Counted from the stretch's first letter, positions 51,354-59,460 are shown. The stretch is 63,005 nucleotides of DNA from Thaumarchaeota archaeon 13_1_20CM_2_39_20 (GCA_001920395.1 MNJS01000042.1:1-63005); one strand, 5' to 3'. Program-made: numbers and translations. Notes: generated by a model from the letters alone, not told the origin.

Positions 51354-52356
51354 TTCGTCTGCGATTCTGCAGTACCACGATCCTTGAAATCTCACTTTCA
51401 TCCATCACAGAAAAGATTTGGGTTTGCTTTGCCAACTCGGAAGAAAAGTGTCTTACCTCTGGCATTTCTAGCATGTCAGAACGCTCAAGTCTATTAGTTG
51501 AGCGACCTATGTGCATATAGGACTTCGTCTCAATGAAATGAACATTTGATCTTTTTATCATCTTGACATATTCAGCTATTAATTCGTCATCGCAGTTGTA
51601 ATTTCTGATGAGTGTTATCCTAAGTACTGTTCTAGTATCAAGTTTTGAGAGTATCTCCAGACTAGTGTTCCACCTCTCCCAAGCGTCTTTGTACTTTGGT
51701 CTATTTACTGAATGGAAAATCTCTTCATTGGGTGCGTTCGTTGAAAGGTAAAGTTGGGTGGGTAGCGCATCTTCATCTTGTAACCTTTGAAGCATATCGG
51801 GTTCCTGTCCGTTGGTTACAAGAAATACTGATTTTGTTGTAATAAGTTTCTTAAGATATTTTATTAATTCAGGAAGTTGCGGATACATGGTTGGTTCCCC
51901 AGAAAGGGATATCGCATAGTGACTAGGAAGCAATGATTCATCAAGTTTGCTCTTATCGTTTCTTTCGTCGCCATAATGACCCATTATGAGTCTCCTTCTT
52001 TCTTCCATTAGATTTCCAACTATAACATCTGGGGGTGCAACTTTGTCAGGGGGCATCTTCATAGCACTATAGAACTCCATTGGGCGCCAGCAGTAAACAC
52101 ATCTGTTTTCACAAAACATCCCTGCTGGAGAAAATTCCATACATTTATGGGTTGAAATTCCATAAAATTTGTGCTTATAGCAATCACCACCGTTTTTAAA
52201 TGATTTTTTTGTCCAATGACACAATTCAACAGTACCGTGATCTGAAACTCCGTACTTTGCTTTTTTAAGCTGATTTAAAATCATCGGTTTAATCTGTATA
52301 AACTCACTTGAAACTTCCACGGTCTCCCCAGAACAACTCACGATAACTTTTAGCAA
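51313..52356 (-). CDS. taw1: 4-demethylwyosine synthase (TYW1/Taw1), radical SAM
   Basis: This 347-residue radical SAM enzyme has the cluster motif FCENRCVYCWRPMEF (C-x3-C-x2-C) after an upstream CMEFSPAG cysteine. HYAISLSGEPTMYPQL, VFLVTNGQEPDML, LYLSTNAPNEEI and LRITLIRNYNCDDEL follow. These match archaeal Taw1, which makes the imidazopurine ring of wyosine from N1-methylguanosine-37 of tRNA-Phe with pyruvate. The second, TYW1-specific [4Fe-4S] site cysteines are consistent with the extra Cys residues in the N-terminus. Confidence 0.9.
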   Translation of the reverse strand: MLKVIVSCSGETVEVSSEFIQIKPMILNQLKKAKYGVSDHGTVELCHWTKKSFKNGGDCYKHKFYGISTHKCMEFSPAGMFCENRCVYCWRPMEFYSAMKMPPDKVAPPDVIVGNLMEERRRLIMGHYGDERNDKSKLDESLLPSHYAISLSGEPTMYPQLPELIKYLKKLITTKSVFLVTNGQEPDMLQRLQDEDALPTQLYLSTNAPNEEIFHSVNRPKYKDAWERWNTSLEILSKLDTRTVLRITLIRNYNCDDELIAEYVKMIKRSNVHFIETKSYMHIGRSTNRLERSDMLEMPEVRHFSSELAKQTQIFSVMDESEISRIVVLQNRRRIIDRWIASYANTN

Positions 52357-52710
52357 GGGTTTTAATTAAATCTAAGGCAAGCTATTTCCAAAATGACACA
52401 CATGAAGCATTTTCCATCGGTACGCAGAGAAATGTACCTAGATATAACATACTGGCGAAGATCACAACAGCAGTGATTCCCATTGAAAGATACCAGTTTC
52501 TCCATTTCATGATTCCGAATATTTTTTCGCATAGTAATAAACCTACGCCTAATTGTCGGGTCAGAAAATCAAATATCAAAAATCAGAGAAGTTGAAATTT
52601 TTTTTATTCGTCTGCAATACTGACCAAAAATTAGATAATTTATAATTCACAAAACAAATTTTTGTTCCTGCAAGAAAATCTCACAAAACTATCTTATATG
52701 GCATGATAGT
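52357..52710. other. Intergenic stretch with one weak small membrane-protein frame
   Basis: On the minus strand, bases 52382-52510 encode a possible 42-residue single-helix protein (MKWRNWYLSMGITAVVIF..., helix about residues 7-27). The upstream extension to 52579 looks less natural. Two cysteines follow the helix. A TATA-like cttatatg at 52693-52700 belongs to the downstream alcohol dehydrogenase. I see no RNA gene here. Confidence 0.35.
52693..52700 (+). promoter_or_regulatory. TATA-like box for the alcohol dehydrogenase gene
   Basis: cttatatg is centred about 25 nt before the second in-frame ATG (52720) and 15 nt before the first (52711), so a leaderless start at 52720 is possible. Confidence 0.45.
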
Positions 52711-53772
52711 ATGCCCATCATGCAAGCTGCCAGAATTGTTAAAGTGAAAGAACCACTAGAAATTCAATCACTTGAAACCCCAAAGCCCAAGGGTTCCCAA
52801 GTTCTAGTAAAAGTAGAATCTGCTGGCGTGTGTCATAGTGATATACACTTGTGGGATGGAGGTTACGAAGGACCAGCAGGTCAGTTCATGAAGACCACTG
52901 ACCGTGGTGTGAAATATCCGCTGACCCCAGGTCATGAAGTTGCCGGTGTTATCGAAAGTGTCGGAGAAGAGGTAGAAGGATTTACTAAAAATGAGAAAGT
53001 ACTTGTGTTTCCTTGGATAGGAGAAGGATTGTGTCCAGCCTGTAGAATAGGAGAAGAAAATCTTTGTGATAAGCCCAGATCTTTAGGTGTATACAACGAT
53101 GGTGGTTACGCAGAATATGTGTTAGTTCCAAGCTACAAATATCTTGCAAAGATTCACGAGATGGATCCAGATGTGAGTGCGCCTTTATCGTGCTCGGCTC
53201 TCACTGCATACGGAGCAGTCAAAAATGCTCACCTTAAACCAAATGACAATGTTGTGATTGTTGGGGCGGGCGGACTCGGCCTGATGGGAATACAATTGGC
53301 AAAAGCCGTTAGTGGAGCAAGAATAATTTCCATGGATCTTGACGATAACAAGCTAAAGATTGCAAAACAGAGTGGAGCAGACATTACCGTTAATTCAAAG
53401 AAGGAAGATCCTGTGAAAACTATCATGGAAATTACTGGCAACCTTGGTGTTGACGCCGTGATAGATTTTGTTAACGCAAGCAAAACAGTTGAGACTGACA
53501 TGCAAATACTTAGACGCAGGGCGCGAGTTGTTCTAGTGGGACTATTTGGAGGAGCATTACAACTGAATTTAGTGACCATGCCTACGAGGGCCTATAAAAT
53601 AATCGGTTCATACACAGGTTCAATGACTGATATGTTGGAACTGGTTTCCCTCGCGCACAGAGGCATAATAAAACCGGTAATTTCGAACAAATTCAAGTTG
53701 AACCAGGCTACCGAAGCACTCACTATGTTGAAAGAAGGAAAAATAATTGGTAGGGGAGTTATCAATCCATGA
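52711..53772 (+). CDS. Zinc-dependent medium-chain alcohol dehydrogenase
   Basis: This 353-residue MDR enzyme has the catalytic zinc site VCHSDIHLWDG and GHEVAGVIESVGEEVEGF, a structural zinc lobe C-x2-C...C (LCPACRIGEENLC), and the NAD-binding VVIVGAGGLGLMGIQLAKAV followed by DLDDNKL, whose acidic residue favours NAD over NADP. The likely substrate is a primary or secondary alcohol, or the aldehyde in reverse. Start at 52711, or 52720 from TATA-like spacing (MQAARIVKV). Transcription is monocistronic by context. Confidence 0.88.
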   Translation: MPIMQAARIVKVKEPLEIQSLETPKPKGSQVLVKVESAGVCHSDIHLWDGGYEGPAGQFMKTTDRGVKYPLTPGHEVAGVIESVGEEVEGFTKNEKVLVFPWIGEGLCPACRIGEENLCDKPRSLGVYNDGGYAEYVLVPSYKYLAKIHEMDPDVSAPLSCSALTAYGAVKNAHLKPNDNVVIVGAGGLGLMGIQLAKAVSGARIISMDLDDNKLKIAKQSGADITVNSKKEDPVKTIMEITGNLGVDAVIDFVNASKTVETDMQILRRRARVVLVGLFGGALQLNLVTMPTRAYKIIGSYTGSMTDMLELVSLAHRGIIKPVISNKFKLNQATEALTMLKEGKIIGRGVINP

Positions 53773-53875
53773 TTCTTGTTCTTTACGGTTAACAATTCAC
53801 CAGAGATACCAACGGTTTCTAATCTCCAAGTACATAGTTAAGATTAATACAGGATCGGAAACGATTTTTCCTTAT

Positions 53876-53948
53876 GGCCCTTGTAGTACAGTGGCGAGTA
53901 TAGGGGACTGTGGATCCCCGGACAGGGGTTCGATTCCCCTCAAGGGCC
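53876..53948 (+). tRNA. tRNA-His (anticodon GTG) with encoded G-1
   Basis: Cloverleaf: acceptor GCCCTTG (53877-53883) with CAAGGGC (53941-53947), discriminator C at 53948, and G at 53876 as the encoded G-1 opposite it, a hallmark of tRNA-His. The anticodon stem GGGGA/TCCCC surrounds loop CTGTGGA (anticodon GTG). The T arm is AGGGG-TTCGATT-CCCCT. No intron is present. Confidence 0.93.
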
Positions 53949-54121
53949 TTCAACTTTTAGTTTAATTCCCTAACTAAAAGAATAGTCTTGATCATATTTA
54001 CCCCTTAATCATATATTTGCACAAAATGCGATAAATTCTGAGCAAATGCTGCCCTAATAGGACTTTCTGCTAGAAAATTCTTGCGATAAGATTTTATGGA
54101 ACTTTGATGTTTTCTCATTGA

Positions 54122-54352
54122 ATGTTAGGCCCAATCTCGCTTAACCAAAGAATGCGAGAGACATTTGATGAAAAGACATTACGCAGAATAGAACATAGAC
54201 TGGTCAATCGGTTCGGACTAAGTTTTGAACAGTCTCTTGTAAAGCCGGATAAAATAAATGCAGTACTTAAGGAATTACTAAAAGGAGACCAGTTATTCGA
54301 GAGTTTAACAAAGATCCATGACAAATCGCAGGTTTTGGAGCCAAACTTATAG
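54122..54352 (+). CDS. Small helical protein of unknown function
   Basis: This 76-residue protein (RMRETFDEKTLRRIEHRLVN, GLSFEQSLVKPDKINAVLKE) is wholly helical. Its middle section, LSFEQSLVKPDKINAVLKEL, resembles the C-terminal CTLADCFEHPEYLNKILKEM of the protein at 41778, suggesting a shared small fold. The start at ATG 54122 is the only good one. No partner gene is adjacent. Confidence 0.55.
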   Translation: MLGPISLNQRMRETFDEKTLRRIEHRLVNRFGLSFEQSLVKPDKINAVLKELLKGDQLFESLTKIHDKSQVLEPNL

Positions 54353-54555
54353 GACTCGAATCCAGGCACAAAATTATAGCCCGTTTGTTCGTGAAAATCT
54401 GCTGTAACTAGTATTAAATCGAAGGTGATGATGTACTGAAAATAGTAGAGTAGGTTATTCAATATACGCCGGATCCAAAAACTGGCCTACATTTTAAATC
54501 TGTATTAATCTTCTGTAACAGTAAATCCTGTGTACTTAATAATAATCCTTAGAGA

Positions 54556-55794
54556 ATGAAATGTGAATTGAGCAAAACCCTTCTGTTCACATGTTCTTCG
54601 GGTCTCATGCTCGTTTTAGTGTTTACATTTTCTTTTGATTCTTCTTTAATAATTCCCAAAGCCTATGCCGTCAATTTAATTGTGGAACAGAATACCTGTA
54701 AAACAACTCTGAATGGTTTTTGGGACGTTCCAAACAATGCGTGCATAACACCCGGATTTGCAGTCGATTCAACTGATAGCTTGACTATACCATCAGGAGT
54801 TTTCCTTGTGGTCAATATTGGTGGTACGATCACCAACTCTGGCACAATTAACAACAACGGCGGCATTGGGACCGGCGGCACCATCAACAACAATTCCGGC
54901 GGTATCATTAACAACAACGGTGGGGGCTTTTTCGACAACATTGGCGGCACCATTACTAACTCCGGTACCATCAACAACAACATTGGCGGCACCTTTATCA
55001 ATTCTGGCACCATTGACAACTATTGTCACGCCGCCCTTACCAACAACGGCGCCTTTACTGGTAACCTCGTTGTGACTTTATGCAATGTCACCGCGACTAC
55101 CACGCTCTCCTCATTACAAAACCCCTCCACATTTAGCCAACAAGTAACATTTACAGCTACGGTATCGCCAAGCACTGCAACTGGAACTATACAATTCCAA
55201 GTTGACGGTACCGATTTTGGCTCACCGGTCGCATTATCCGGTGGTACAGCTACCTTGGTTACATCTTCTCTTTCAGTAGGAACACACTCAGTTACGGCAT
55301 CCTATGGAGGTGACAGTAACTTTGCTGGCAATACTTCATCTGCCTTGACACAGACGGTGAACAAACGCATAACAGTTACGTCAATCACGCCAAATCCAGC
55401 ATCTATTGTAATAGGTAAATCGATACAATTTACTGCTACTGTGATAGATACAGATATCGGAACCACTATTGATCCTTCAGGGCATGTGACATTCTCTGGC
55501 GGCGGAGGGGGAAGCTTCAGTCCCAGTTCTTGTGCGTTGTTATCGGGTGCATGTGCCTTAACCTATACACCGTCAAGCTCAGGCTCTATTACAATAACTG
55601 GATCGTATTTGGGTGACAGTACACATGATACAAGCTCTGGAACATCAACAGTTACGGTGCTAGGTGATGGACATGGTCACGGCAATGATGGCAATGATGG
55701 CAATGAAGGAAACAGCGGAAACCATGAAAGTGGAGACAACCATGAAGAGGACAAAACTAATGTAAATGAGAAAAATGGTCATGATAACAGCTGA
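54556..55794 (+). CDS. Secreted repeat protein with Ig-like domains
   Basis: This 412-residue protein has a signal peptide (SSGLMLVLVFTFSFDSSL, cut near residue 35). Residues 88-155 are low-complexity Gly/Asn/Thr repeats (GGTITNSGTINNN units), probably a beta-solenoid. Two Big_5/Ig-like repeats follow (TFSQQVTFTATVSPSTATGT and ITVTSITPNPASIVIGKSIQ). The C-terminal tail after residue 370 is His/Gly/Asn/Glu-rich (GHGHGNDGNDGNEGNSGN) and might bind metal ions. There is no terminal anchor. It is probably a released or cell-wall-associated protein. Confidence 0.78.
   Translation: MKCELSKTLLFTCSSGLMLVLVFTFSFDSSLIIPKAYAVNLIVEQNTCKTTLNGFWDVPNNACITPGFAVDSTDSLTIPSGVFLVVNIGGTITNSGTINNNGGIGTGGTINNNSGGIINNNGGGFFDNIGGTITNSGTINNNIGGTFINSGTIDNYCHAALTNNGAFTGNLVVTLCNVTATTTLSSLQNPSTFSQQVTFTATVSPSTATGTIQFQVDGTDFGSPVALSGGTATLVTSSLSVGTHSVTASYGGDSNFAGNTSSALTQTVNKRITVTSITPNPASIVIGKSIQFTATVIDTDIGTTIDPSGHVTFSGGGGGSFSPSSCALLSGACALTYTPSSSGSITITGSYLGDSTHDTSSGTSTVTVLGDGHGHGNDGNDGNEGNSGNHESGDNHEEDKTNVNEKNGHDNS
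54820..55020 (+). repeat. Short degenerate coding repeats (GGTITNSGTINNN units)
   Basis: Repeated near-copies of ggcggcaccat and tctggcaccat with attaacaacaac, each in frame. The base pattern is more G/C-rich than the surrounding genome. These are coding repeats of the secreted protein, not a CRISPR array. Confidence 0.8.
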
Positions 55795-55899
55795 TCATGG
55801 AAATTGACAAAAAGAGACTAGTAAAATAAGAAAATAAAAAATTGGAATGAACTAATTTATACATTTGATTAGAGGAATATTGTTTGTGCGTGATATCAC

Positions 55900-57525
55900 A
55901 TGAGTAGCACAAATTCTGCGTCAGAGAGCCCTCTAAAAAACGCTCTATATCGATTTCTATGGGTTACAATGTTTGCATCAGACATAGGTGTTGCCATGCA
56001 GAGTGTTGGATCTGGCTGGCTGATAACATCTCTTTCCCCATCTCCTTTCATTGTGGCGCTTTTACAAATGGCTACAAGCTTGTCGATATTTCTACTCGCA
56101 CTTCCGGCAGGAGCTCTTGCAGATATCGTTGACAGACGCAAGCTCTTCCTTGGCACACAATACTTTTCACTTGCAGTAGCTGCGATCTTAAGCATCCTCA
56201 CCTTTGGAGGTTTTACAACATCTTCAATTCTTCTTGTGTTTACTTTCTTGCTTGGCTTGGGTAATGCAATGAGCTTACCTGTAAATATCGTAATTCAAAC
56301 TGAGCTTGTACCAAAGAAAAAAGCTCTTGCTGCAATGACTTTGTTTAGTGTGGCAATTTACATAGGACTTGCAGTTGGTCCTCTTCTCGGTGGTTTGGTA
56401 GTTGCGGCAGCAGGACCATGGGCAGTATTTATGCTAAATGCACTTTCCTTTGTTGGCATCATTGTTTTTCTCCACAGATGGCATAAATCATCAGAACGTA
56501 AACTTCTTCCCCCTGAGCAAGTAATTGGAGCTATTCGCACAGGATTGCGATACATGCATCATTCATTACATGTACGCGCACTTTTTGTTCGCGACTTTGC
56601 ATTAACAATTTGTGGCAGTGCGTTAGTGTCACTTTTGCCTCTGCTAGCTCGTAACGTAGCAGGTTCAAATTCAATTCTTTTTGGAATTCTGATTGGCGCA
56701 TTTGGCATAGGAGGAATGATCAGTGGTTTGGTAATAGTGCCACGAATAAAGAAGACGTCAATAGAAAAGCGCGTAACAAGTGCGACAATTTTGTATGCAG
56801 TTGCAATGGCTGTCTTGTCATTCCAGCACGACATCATCATCGTATTTGTTGGAATATTTGCGGTTGGAACTGTTTTGATTATTATAACATCCAGCTTGAA
56901 TTTTGTTGCATACAATTCTGTAGCATCATGGGTAAGAACACGAGTAGTTTCAGTTCATCAGATGATATACTGGGGTGGAGTAGCCATTGGTAGTATCGTA
57001 TGGGGAATTGTTGCAGAGATCTGGGGAATTCCAACCGCATTACTTGCCGCATCTATTGGGTTAGTAATTGGTCTTGTTACTTCAACTCGTTACAAACTAA
57101 AGCCGCACACCGATGTAGACATGACTCCATCAATGCATTGGTCTATGCCACGTGTGATGATTGACATTGATGACCACGAAGAGGGATCTGTATTAGTAGA
57201 GATAGAGTTTCAGATTGATCCAGCACGTTCAGATGAGTTTGAATCTGCAATGAACAACGTGCGTTCTATAAGATTGCGTGATGGCGCAATCAATTGGGTA
57301 TTGTTTCATGATATCGAAAATCCAAGTCGTTATCTTGAGATGTTTACTTCAGAATCTTGGACTGAACATTTACGCCAACATGAACGCATAACAAAAGCAG
57401 ATCTTGCCACAGAACAACATGCCATTTCATTTCATATAGGAAAAGATCCTCCACGTATTTCCCATCTTATTGGTGAGAATACTTCCAAACAAAATCATAA
57501 AACGAAAAAGGAAGACAAAGTTTGA
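55900..57525 (+). CDS. MFS exporter (EntS-like) fused to an antibiotic biosynthesis monooxygenase-like domain
   Basis: This 541-residue protein has about 12 transmembrane helices (residues 20-405) with GSGWLITSLSPSPFIVALLQMA and LPAGALADIVDRRKLF, the MFS_3 (enterobactin exporter-like) pattern. After the last helix a soluble domain of about 100 residues (SVLVEIEFQIDPARSDEFES, INWVLFHDIENPSRYLEMF) has an ABM/dimeric alpha-beta barrel form. This fused layout is known in bacterial MFS_3 proteins, so the gene was probably acquired from bacteria. The substrate is unknown; the ABM part may bind it. Confidence 0.82.
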   Translation: MSSTNSASESPLKNALYRFLWVTMFASDIGVAMQSVGSGWLITSLSPSPFIVALLQMATSLSIFLLALPAGALADIVDRRKLFLGTQYFSLAVAAILSILTFGGFTTSSILLVFTFLLGLGNAMSLPVNIVIQTELVPKKKALAAMTLFSVAIYIGLAVGPLLGGLVVAAAGPWAVFMLNALSFVGIIVFLHRWHKSSERKLLPPEQVIGAIRTGLRYMHHSLHVRALFVRDFALTICGSALVSLLPLLARNVAGSNSILFGILIGAFGIGGMISGLVIVPRIKKTSIEKRVTSATILYAVAMAVLSFQHDIIIVFVGIFAVGTVLIIITSSLNFVAYNSVASWVRTRVVSVHQMIYWGGVAIGSIVWGIVAEIWGIPTALLAASIGLVIGLVTSTRYKLKPHTDVDMTPSMHWSMPRVMIDIDDHEEGSVLVEIEFQIDPARSDEFESAMNNVRSIRLRDGAINWVLFHDIENPSRYLEMFTSESWTEHLRQHERITKADLATEQHAISFHIGKDPPRISHLIGENTSKQNHKTKKEDKV

Positions 57526-57538
57526 TTTTTCTACAAAA

Positions 57539-57587
57539 GTGGGCCCAAAATAAGACCATGATGGTACTCTAGTCCCATCGGGCCCGC
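57539..57587. other. Inverted-repeat element with GC-rich arms
   Basis: GTGGGCCC (57539-57546) and GGGCCCGC (57580-57587) pair over eight positions with one G-T pair, enclosing an inner ACC...GGT mini-stem. The element lies just after the MFS stop (57525). It could be a transcript end structure or a small structured RNA. It lacks a T arm or anticodon stem, so it is not an intact tRNA. Confidence 0.4.
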
Positions 57588-57650
57588 TTTCCCTATCTAA
57601 TCGAATCTTACAGGACTCGAATCAAAATTACGAACGAATCAATGCCTATT

Positions 57651-57962
57651 TCAATGAATTATTTTGAGAAAGATGGGATCTAGAGATGTCTTAATTTGCA
57701 TGATTGTTAATTGTACAACACCTGGGAAAGAGAGATCATTAACTGTGAGCGAGCTTCCTATTTGTGTCCTTCCTATACTGGAAGAGGAGTCATCTTTGAA
57801 GAAAAGTACGTTTGTGTTGTCACACTCATGTTCGTACTTGTCATCTTTATCGGGTTTACATTTCTTTTCTCTGTTGTCGTCATCGCCAAAATCTTTTATA
57901 CCTTTTTTATGTTCATCATCATTACCATTGCCTGCAATGCTGTAAGTCGGGGCAAGTACCAC
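57651..57962 (-). CDS. Small secreted charged protein, start unclear
   Basis: The frame beginning at GTG 57962 encodes 103 residues with a very charged region (GNDDEHKKGIKDFGDDDNRE) and two cysteines (KKCKPDKDDKYEHEC), followed by IGSSLTVNDLSFPGVVQLTI. Codons upstream of 57962 continue in frame as a clear signal peptide h-region (TIVFVILLVSSSLVVLAPTY) back to about 58016, with no ATG, GTG or TTG start before the upstream stop. Either the start is ATT (58016) or another rare codon, or the 5' end has mutated. The function is unknown. Confidence 0.5.
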   Translation of the reverse strand: MVLAPTYSIAGNGNDDEHKKGIKDFGDDDNREKKCKPDKDDKYEHECDNTNVLFFKDDSSSSIGRTQIGSSLTVNDLSFPGVVQLTIMQIKTSLDPIFLKIIH

Positions 57963-58251
57963 CAGAGATGACGATACAAGAAGTATGACAAAAACTATAG
58001 TTAGACAACGATTAATACGATTCTTCCCTCTTACTATGTTTACAATAACTTTCCTCAGCTCAATACCTTATAAACTGGATACAAAAATCTTCTATAAGAT
58101 CAACAGAGGCTGAAAAGAGAAAGATGTTTGGATTCATACCTGTGAGAGTCTGAGCCATACAAGACTCAAGCCTAAATTAGAATGAAGTTCATAAAAATTC
58201 GATTTTTTCAAAAAGTAGAATTAAGTTTTTGATCAAGATTATTAGAGTAAT

Positions 58252-58524
58252 CTAAAATTGTAACAGCGCAAGAAATTCGATTATTGTTACTATTGCTACC
58301 ATGAGAATATTGAATTTTGATCTATGATGATAGAGCCATTTGACTAGAATGTAGCTACGATTTCCATCTAAAATAGTTCCACAAGACTTATTCTCAAATC
58401 TTCGGTTCAATATTTTTGCTGTCTTGGACCAAAAAATTGCTATTCCAAGTGGGATTGTTAAGCCTAATAATACTAGTACAATATTGATTATGATCATAAT
58501 CAATATTGCAAAAATGGTTAACAA
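58252..58524 (-). CDS. Small two-helix membrane protein
   Basis: This 90-residue protein has an N-terminal helix (FAILIMIIINIVLVLLGLTI) and a C-terminal helix (FNILMVAIVTIIEFLALL) with a basic loop between. A perfect 30-bp palindrome lies inside the codons of the first helix. The frame is open without an obvious competitor, but small size and lack of a recognised family keep confidence moderate. Confidence 0.45.
   Translation of the reverse strand: MLTIFAILIMIIINIVLVLLGLTIPLGIAIFWSKTAKILNRRFENKSCGTILDGNRSYILVKWLYHHRSKFNILMVAIVTIIEFLALLQF
58479..58508. repeat. Perfect 30-bp palindrome
   Basis: The left half, caatattgattatga (58479-58493), is followed at once by its exact reverse complement (58494-58508), with no spacer. 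It can extrude as a cruciform or form a 15-bp hairpin, and it is a possible dimeric protein-binding site. It overlaps the 5' end of the small membrane-protein frame. Confidence 0.85.
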
Positions 58525-58903
58525 ACGATATAGATTAATTCATTTTTCCTTTTACTTTAAAATATTAGTCATCGATAGATTTTACTTGAGGGCAAAAAAT
58601 TTGGAAGGAGTTTGGTGCTGCAATAGCGGTGGGGAATCTTCATCTGGAGTAACAAGAAGATGAAACAAGCAATTACTAACATTGAAACTGGTCCGCCAGA
58701 ATATGAAACTAGGCAACACTGGGCGGACAGATTTGATGGAAATCAGAAAAGTACGACAAGAAGAAAATAAGAAGATCAGCAATTTAAAAAATGGCAATTA
58801 GAAATTAGGAATGAAATACGATCTTATGGCCTCTGGTGTGTGCTTAGTATGTCCACTTTTCATACATACATTCTCCTAATAGAAAAAGCCTTGATGCAAT
58901 GGC
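58525..58903. other. Intergenic stretch with no convincing gene
   Basis: A 36-codon plus-strand frame (58660-58770; GPPEYETRQHWADRFDGN) and a 71-codon minus-strand frame (58582-58797) both lie here; neither has a recognisable domain or clear promoter. I see no RNA gene. Confidence 0.3.
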
Positions 58904-59038
58904 ATGCAAAGAGCTCCTTCCTCTTACCAAGAGCGATGCATCAATTGCAAAAAAGAAATCGAGATGTACTGGGAACCAAGATACAACGGATATCGCGGTA
59001 AATGCTTCAGGTGTCACACAAACTGGCCAGAACAATAG
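58904..59038 (+). CDS. 44-residue zinc-ribbon protein
   Basis: An ATG at 58904 opens a 44-residue frame: RCINCKKEIEMYWEPRYNGY then GKCFRCHTNWPEQ. It has two C-x2-C knuckles 22 residues apart, the last followed by His, which forms a complete treble-clef or zinc-ribbon-type site. It is below the size used by most gene callers. Such tiny zinc proteins are common in this lineage. It is followed 89 bp later by a winged-helix gene. Its role, perhaps in nucleic acid or protein binding, is unknown. Confidence 0.6.
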   Translation: MQRAPSSYQERCINCKKEIEMYWEPRYNGYRGKCFRCHTNWPEQ

Positions 59039-59127
59039 TTCTACTTCTGATCGCAAAAAGCGGTCTGTTTTGACATGAGATTACATACTCTTCTTTTAAC
59101 GCACTCTTGACTACGACATAGTGATAA

Positions 59128-59430
59128 ATGAGCAGTGAACATTTTATGGAAAAAACCATAAACAAAAAAGAGATTAGGAGAATAGATTGGGGGGTCGTAA
59201 AGCGGCTTGTAAAATTTCTGTATTACAACAGCGGAATAAAAAAGACAAACATCGCATTGAAATGCAACTTGGCTTATAATAAATGCGTTCTCTATCTGGA
59301 TTGGCTTGAGACCATTGATTTGATCCAAAGAGCTGATCATGACGGTTATGAAATCATACGTTTGACTGAAAGAGGCACGGACCTTTACAAAAGAAAACTA
59401 AATGAAATCAAGTTAGAACTCAAGTCATAG
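59128..59430 (+). CDS. Small winged-helix DNA-binding protein
   Basis: This 100-residue protein has a winged-helix domain: IDWGVVKRLVKFLYYNSGIK, TNIALKCNLAYNKCVLYLDW, IDLIQRADHDGYEIIRLTER and GTDLYKRKLNEIKLELKS. The type resembles the archaeal HTH_45 or ArsR-like dimeric regulators. Met7 is an alternative start. Together with the neighbouring zinc-ribbon gene it may form a small regulatory pair. Confidence 0.75.
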   Translation: MSSEHFMEKTINKKEIRRIDWGVVKRLVKFLYYNSGIKKTNIALKCNLAYNKCVLYLDWLETIDLIQRADHDGYEIIRLTERGTDLYKRKLNEIKLELKS

Positions 59431-59436
59431 AACTCT

Positions 59437-59460
59437 GTTTCTTTTTGTTTTAAATTTAGG
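59437..59460 (+). terminator. T-rich run after the winged-helix gene
   Basis: tttctttttgttttaaattt begins about 8 nt after the stop codon and has the form of an archaeal T-tract terminator. Confidence 0.4.

Noticed and set aside
54425-54439. C/D-box RNA candidate (GTGATGA then CTGA)
   Set aside because: The boxes are only 4 nt apart, too short for a guide, and there is no C'/D' pair or terminal stem.
54820-55020. Possible CRISPR array or tandem DNA repeat
   Set aside because: Units are degenerate, in frame and without unique spacers; they encode the secreted protein repeats.
54663-55029. Long minus-strand frames with Val/Pro/Met-rich repeats
   Set aside because: They are antisense reflections of the in-frame repeats of the secreted protein.
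57591-57640. tRNA-like T-loop sequence (ggactcgaatc) and similar piece at 54352
   Set aside because: No acceptor, D or anticodon stems can be built around either copy; not a tRNA.
58582-58797. 71-codon minus-strand frame rich in Phe and Ser
   Set aside because: Composition looks like non-coding AT-rich sequence, and no start context or family is seen.
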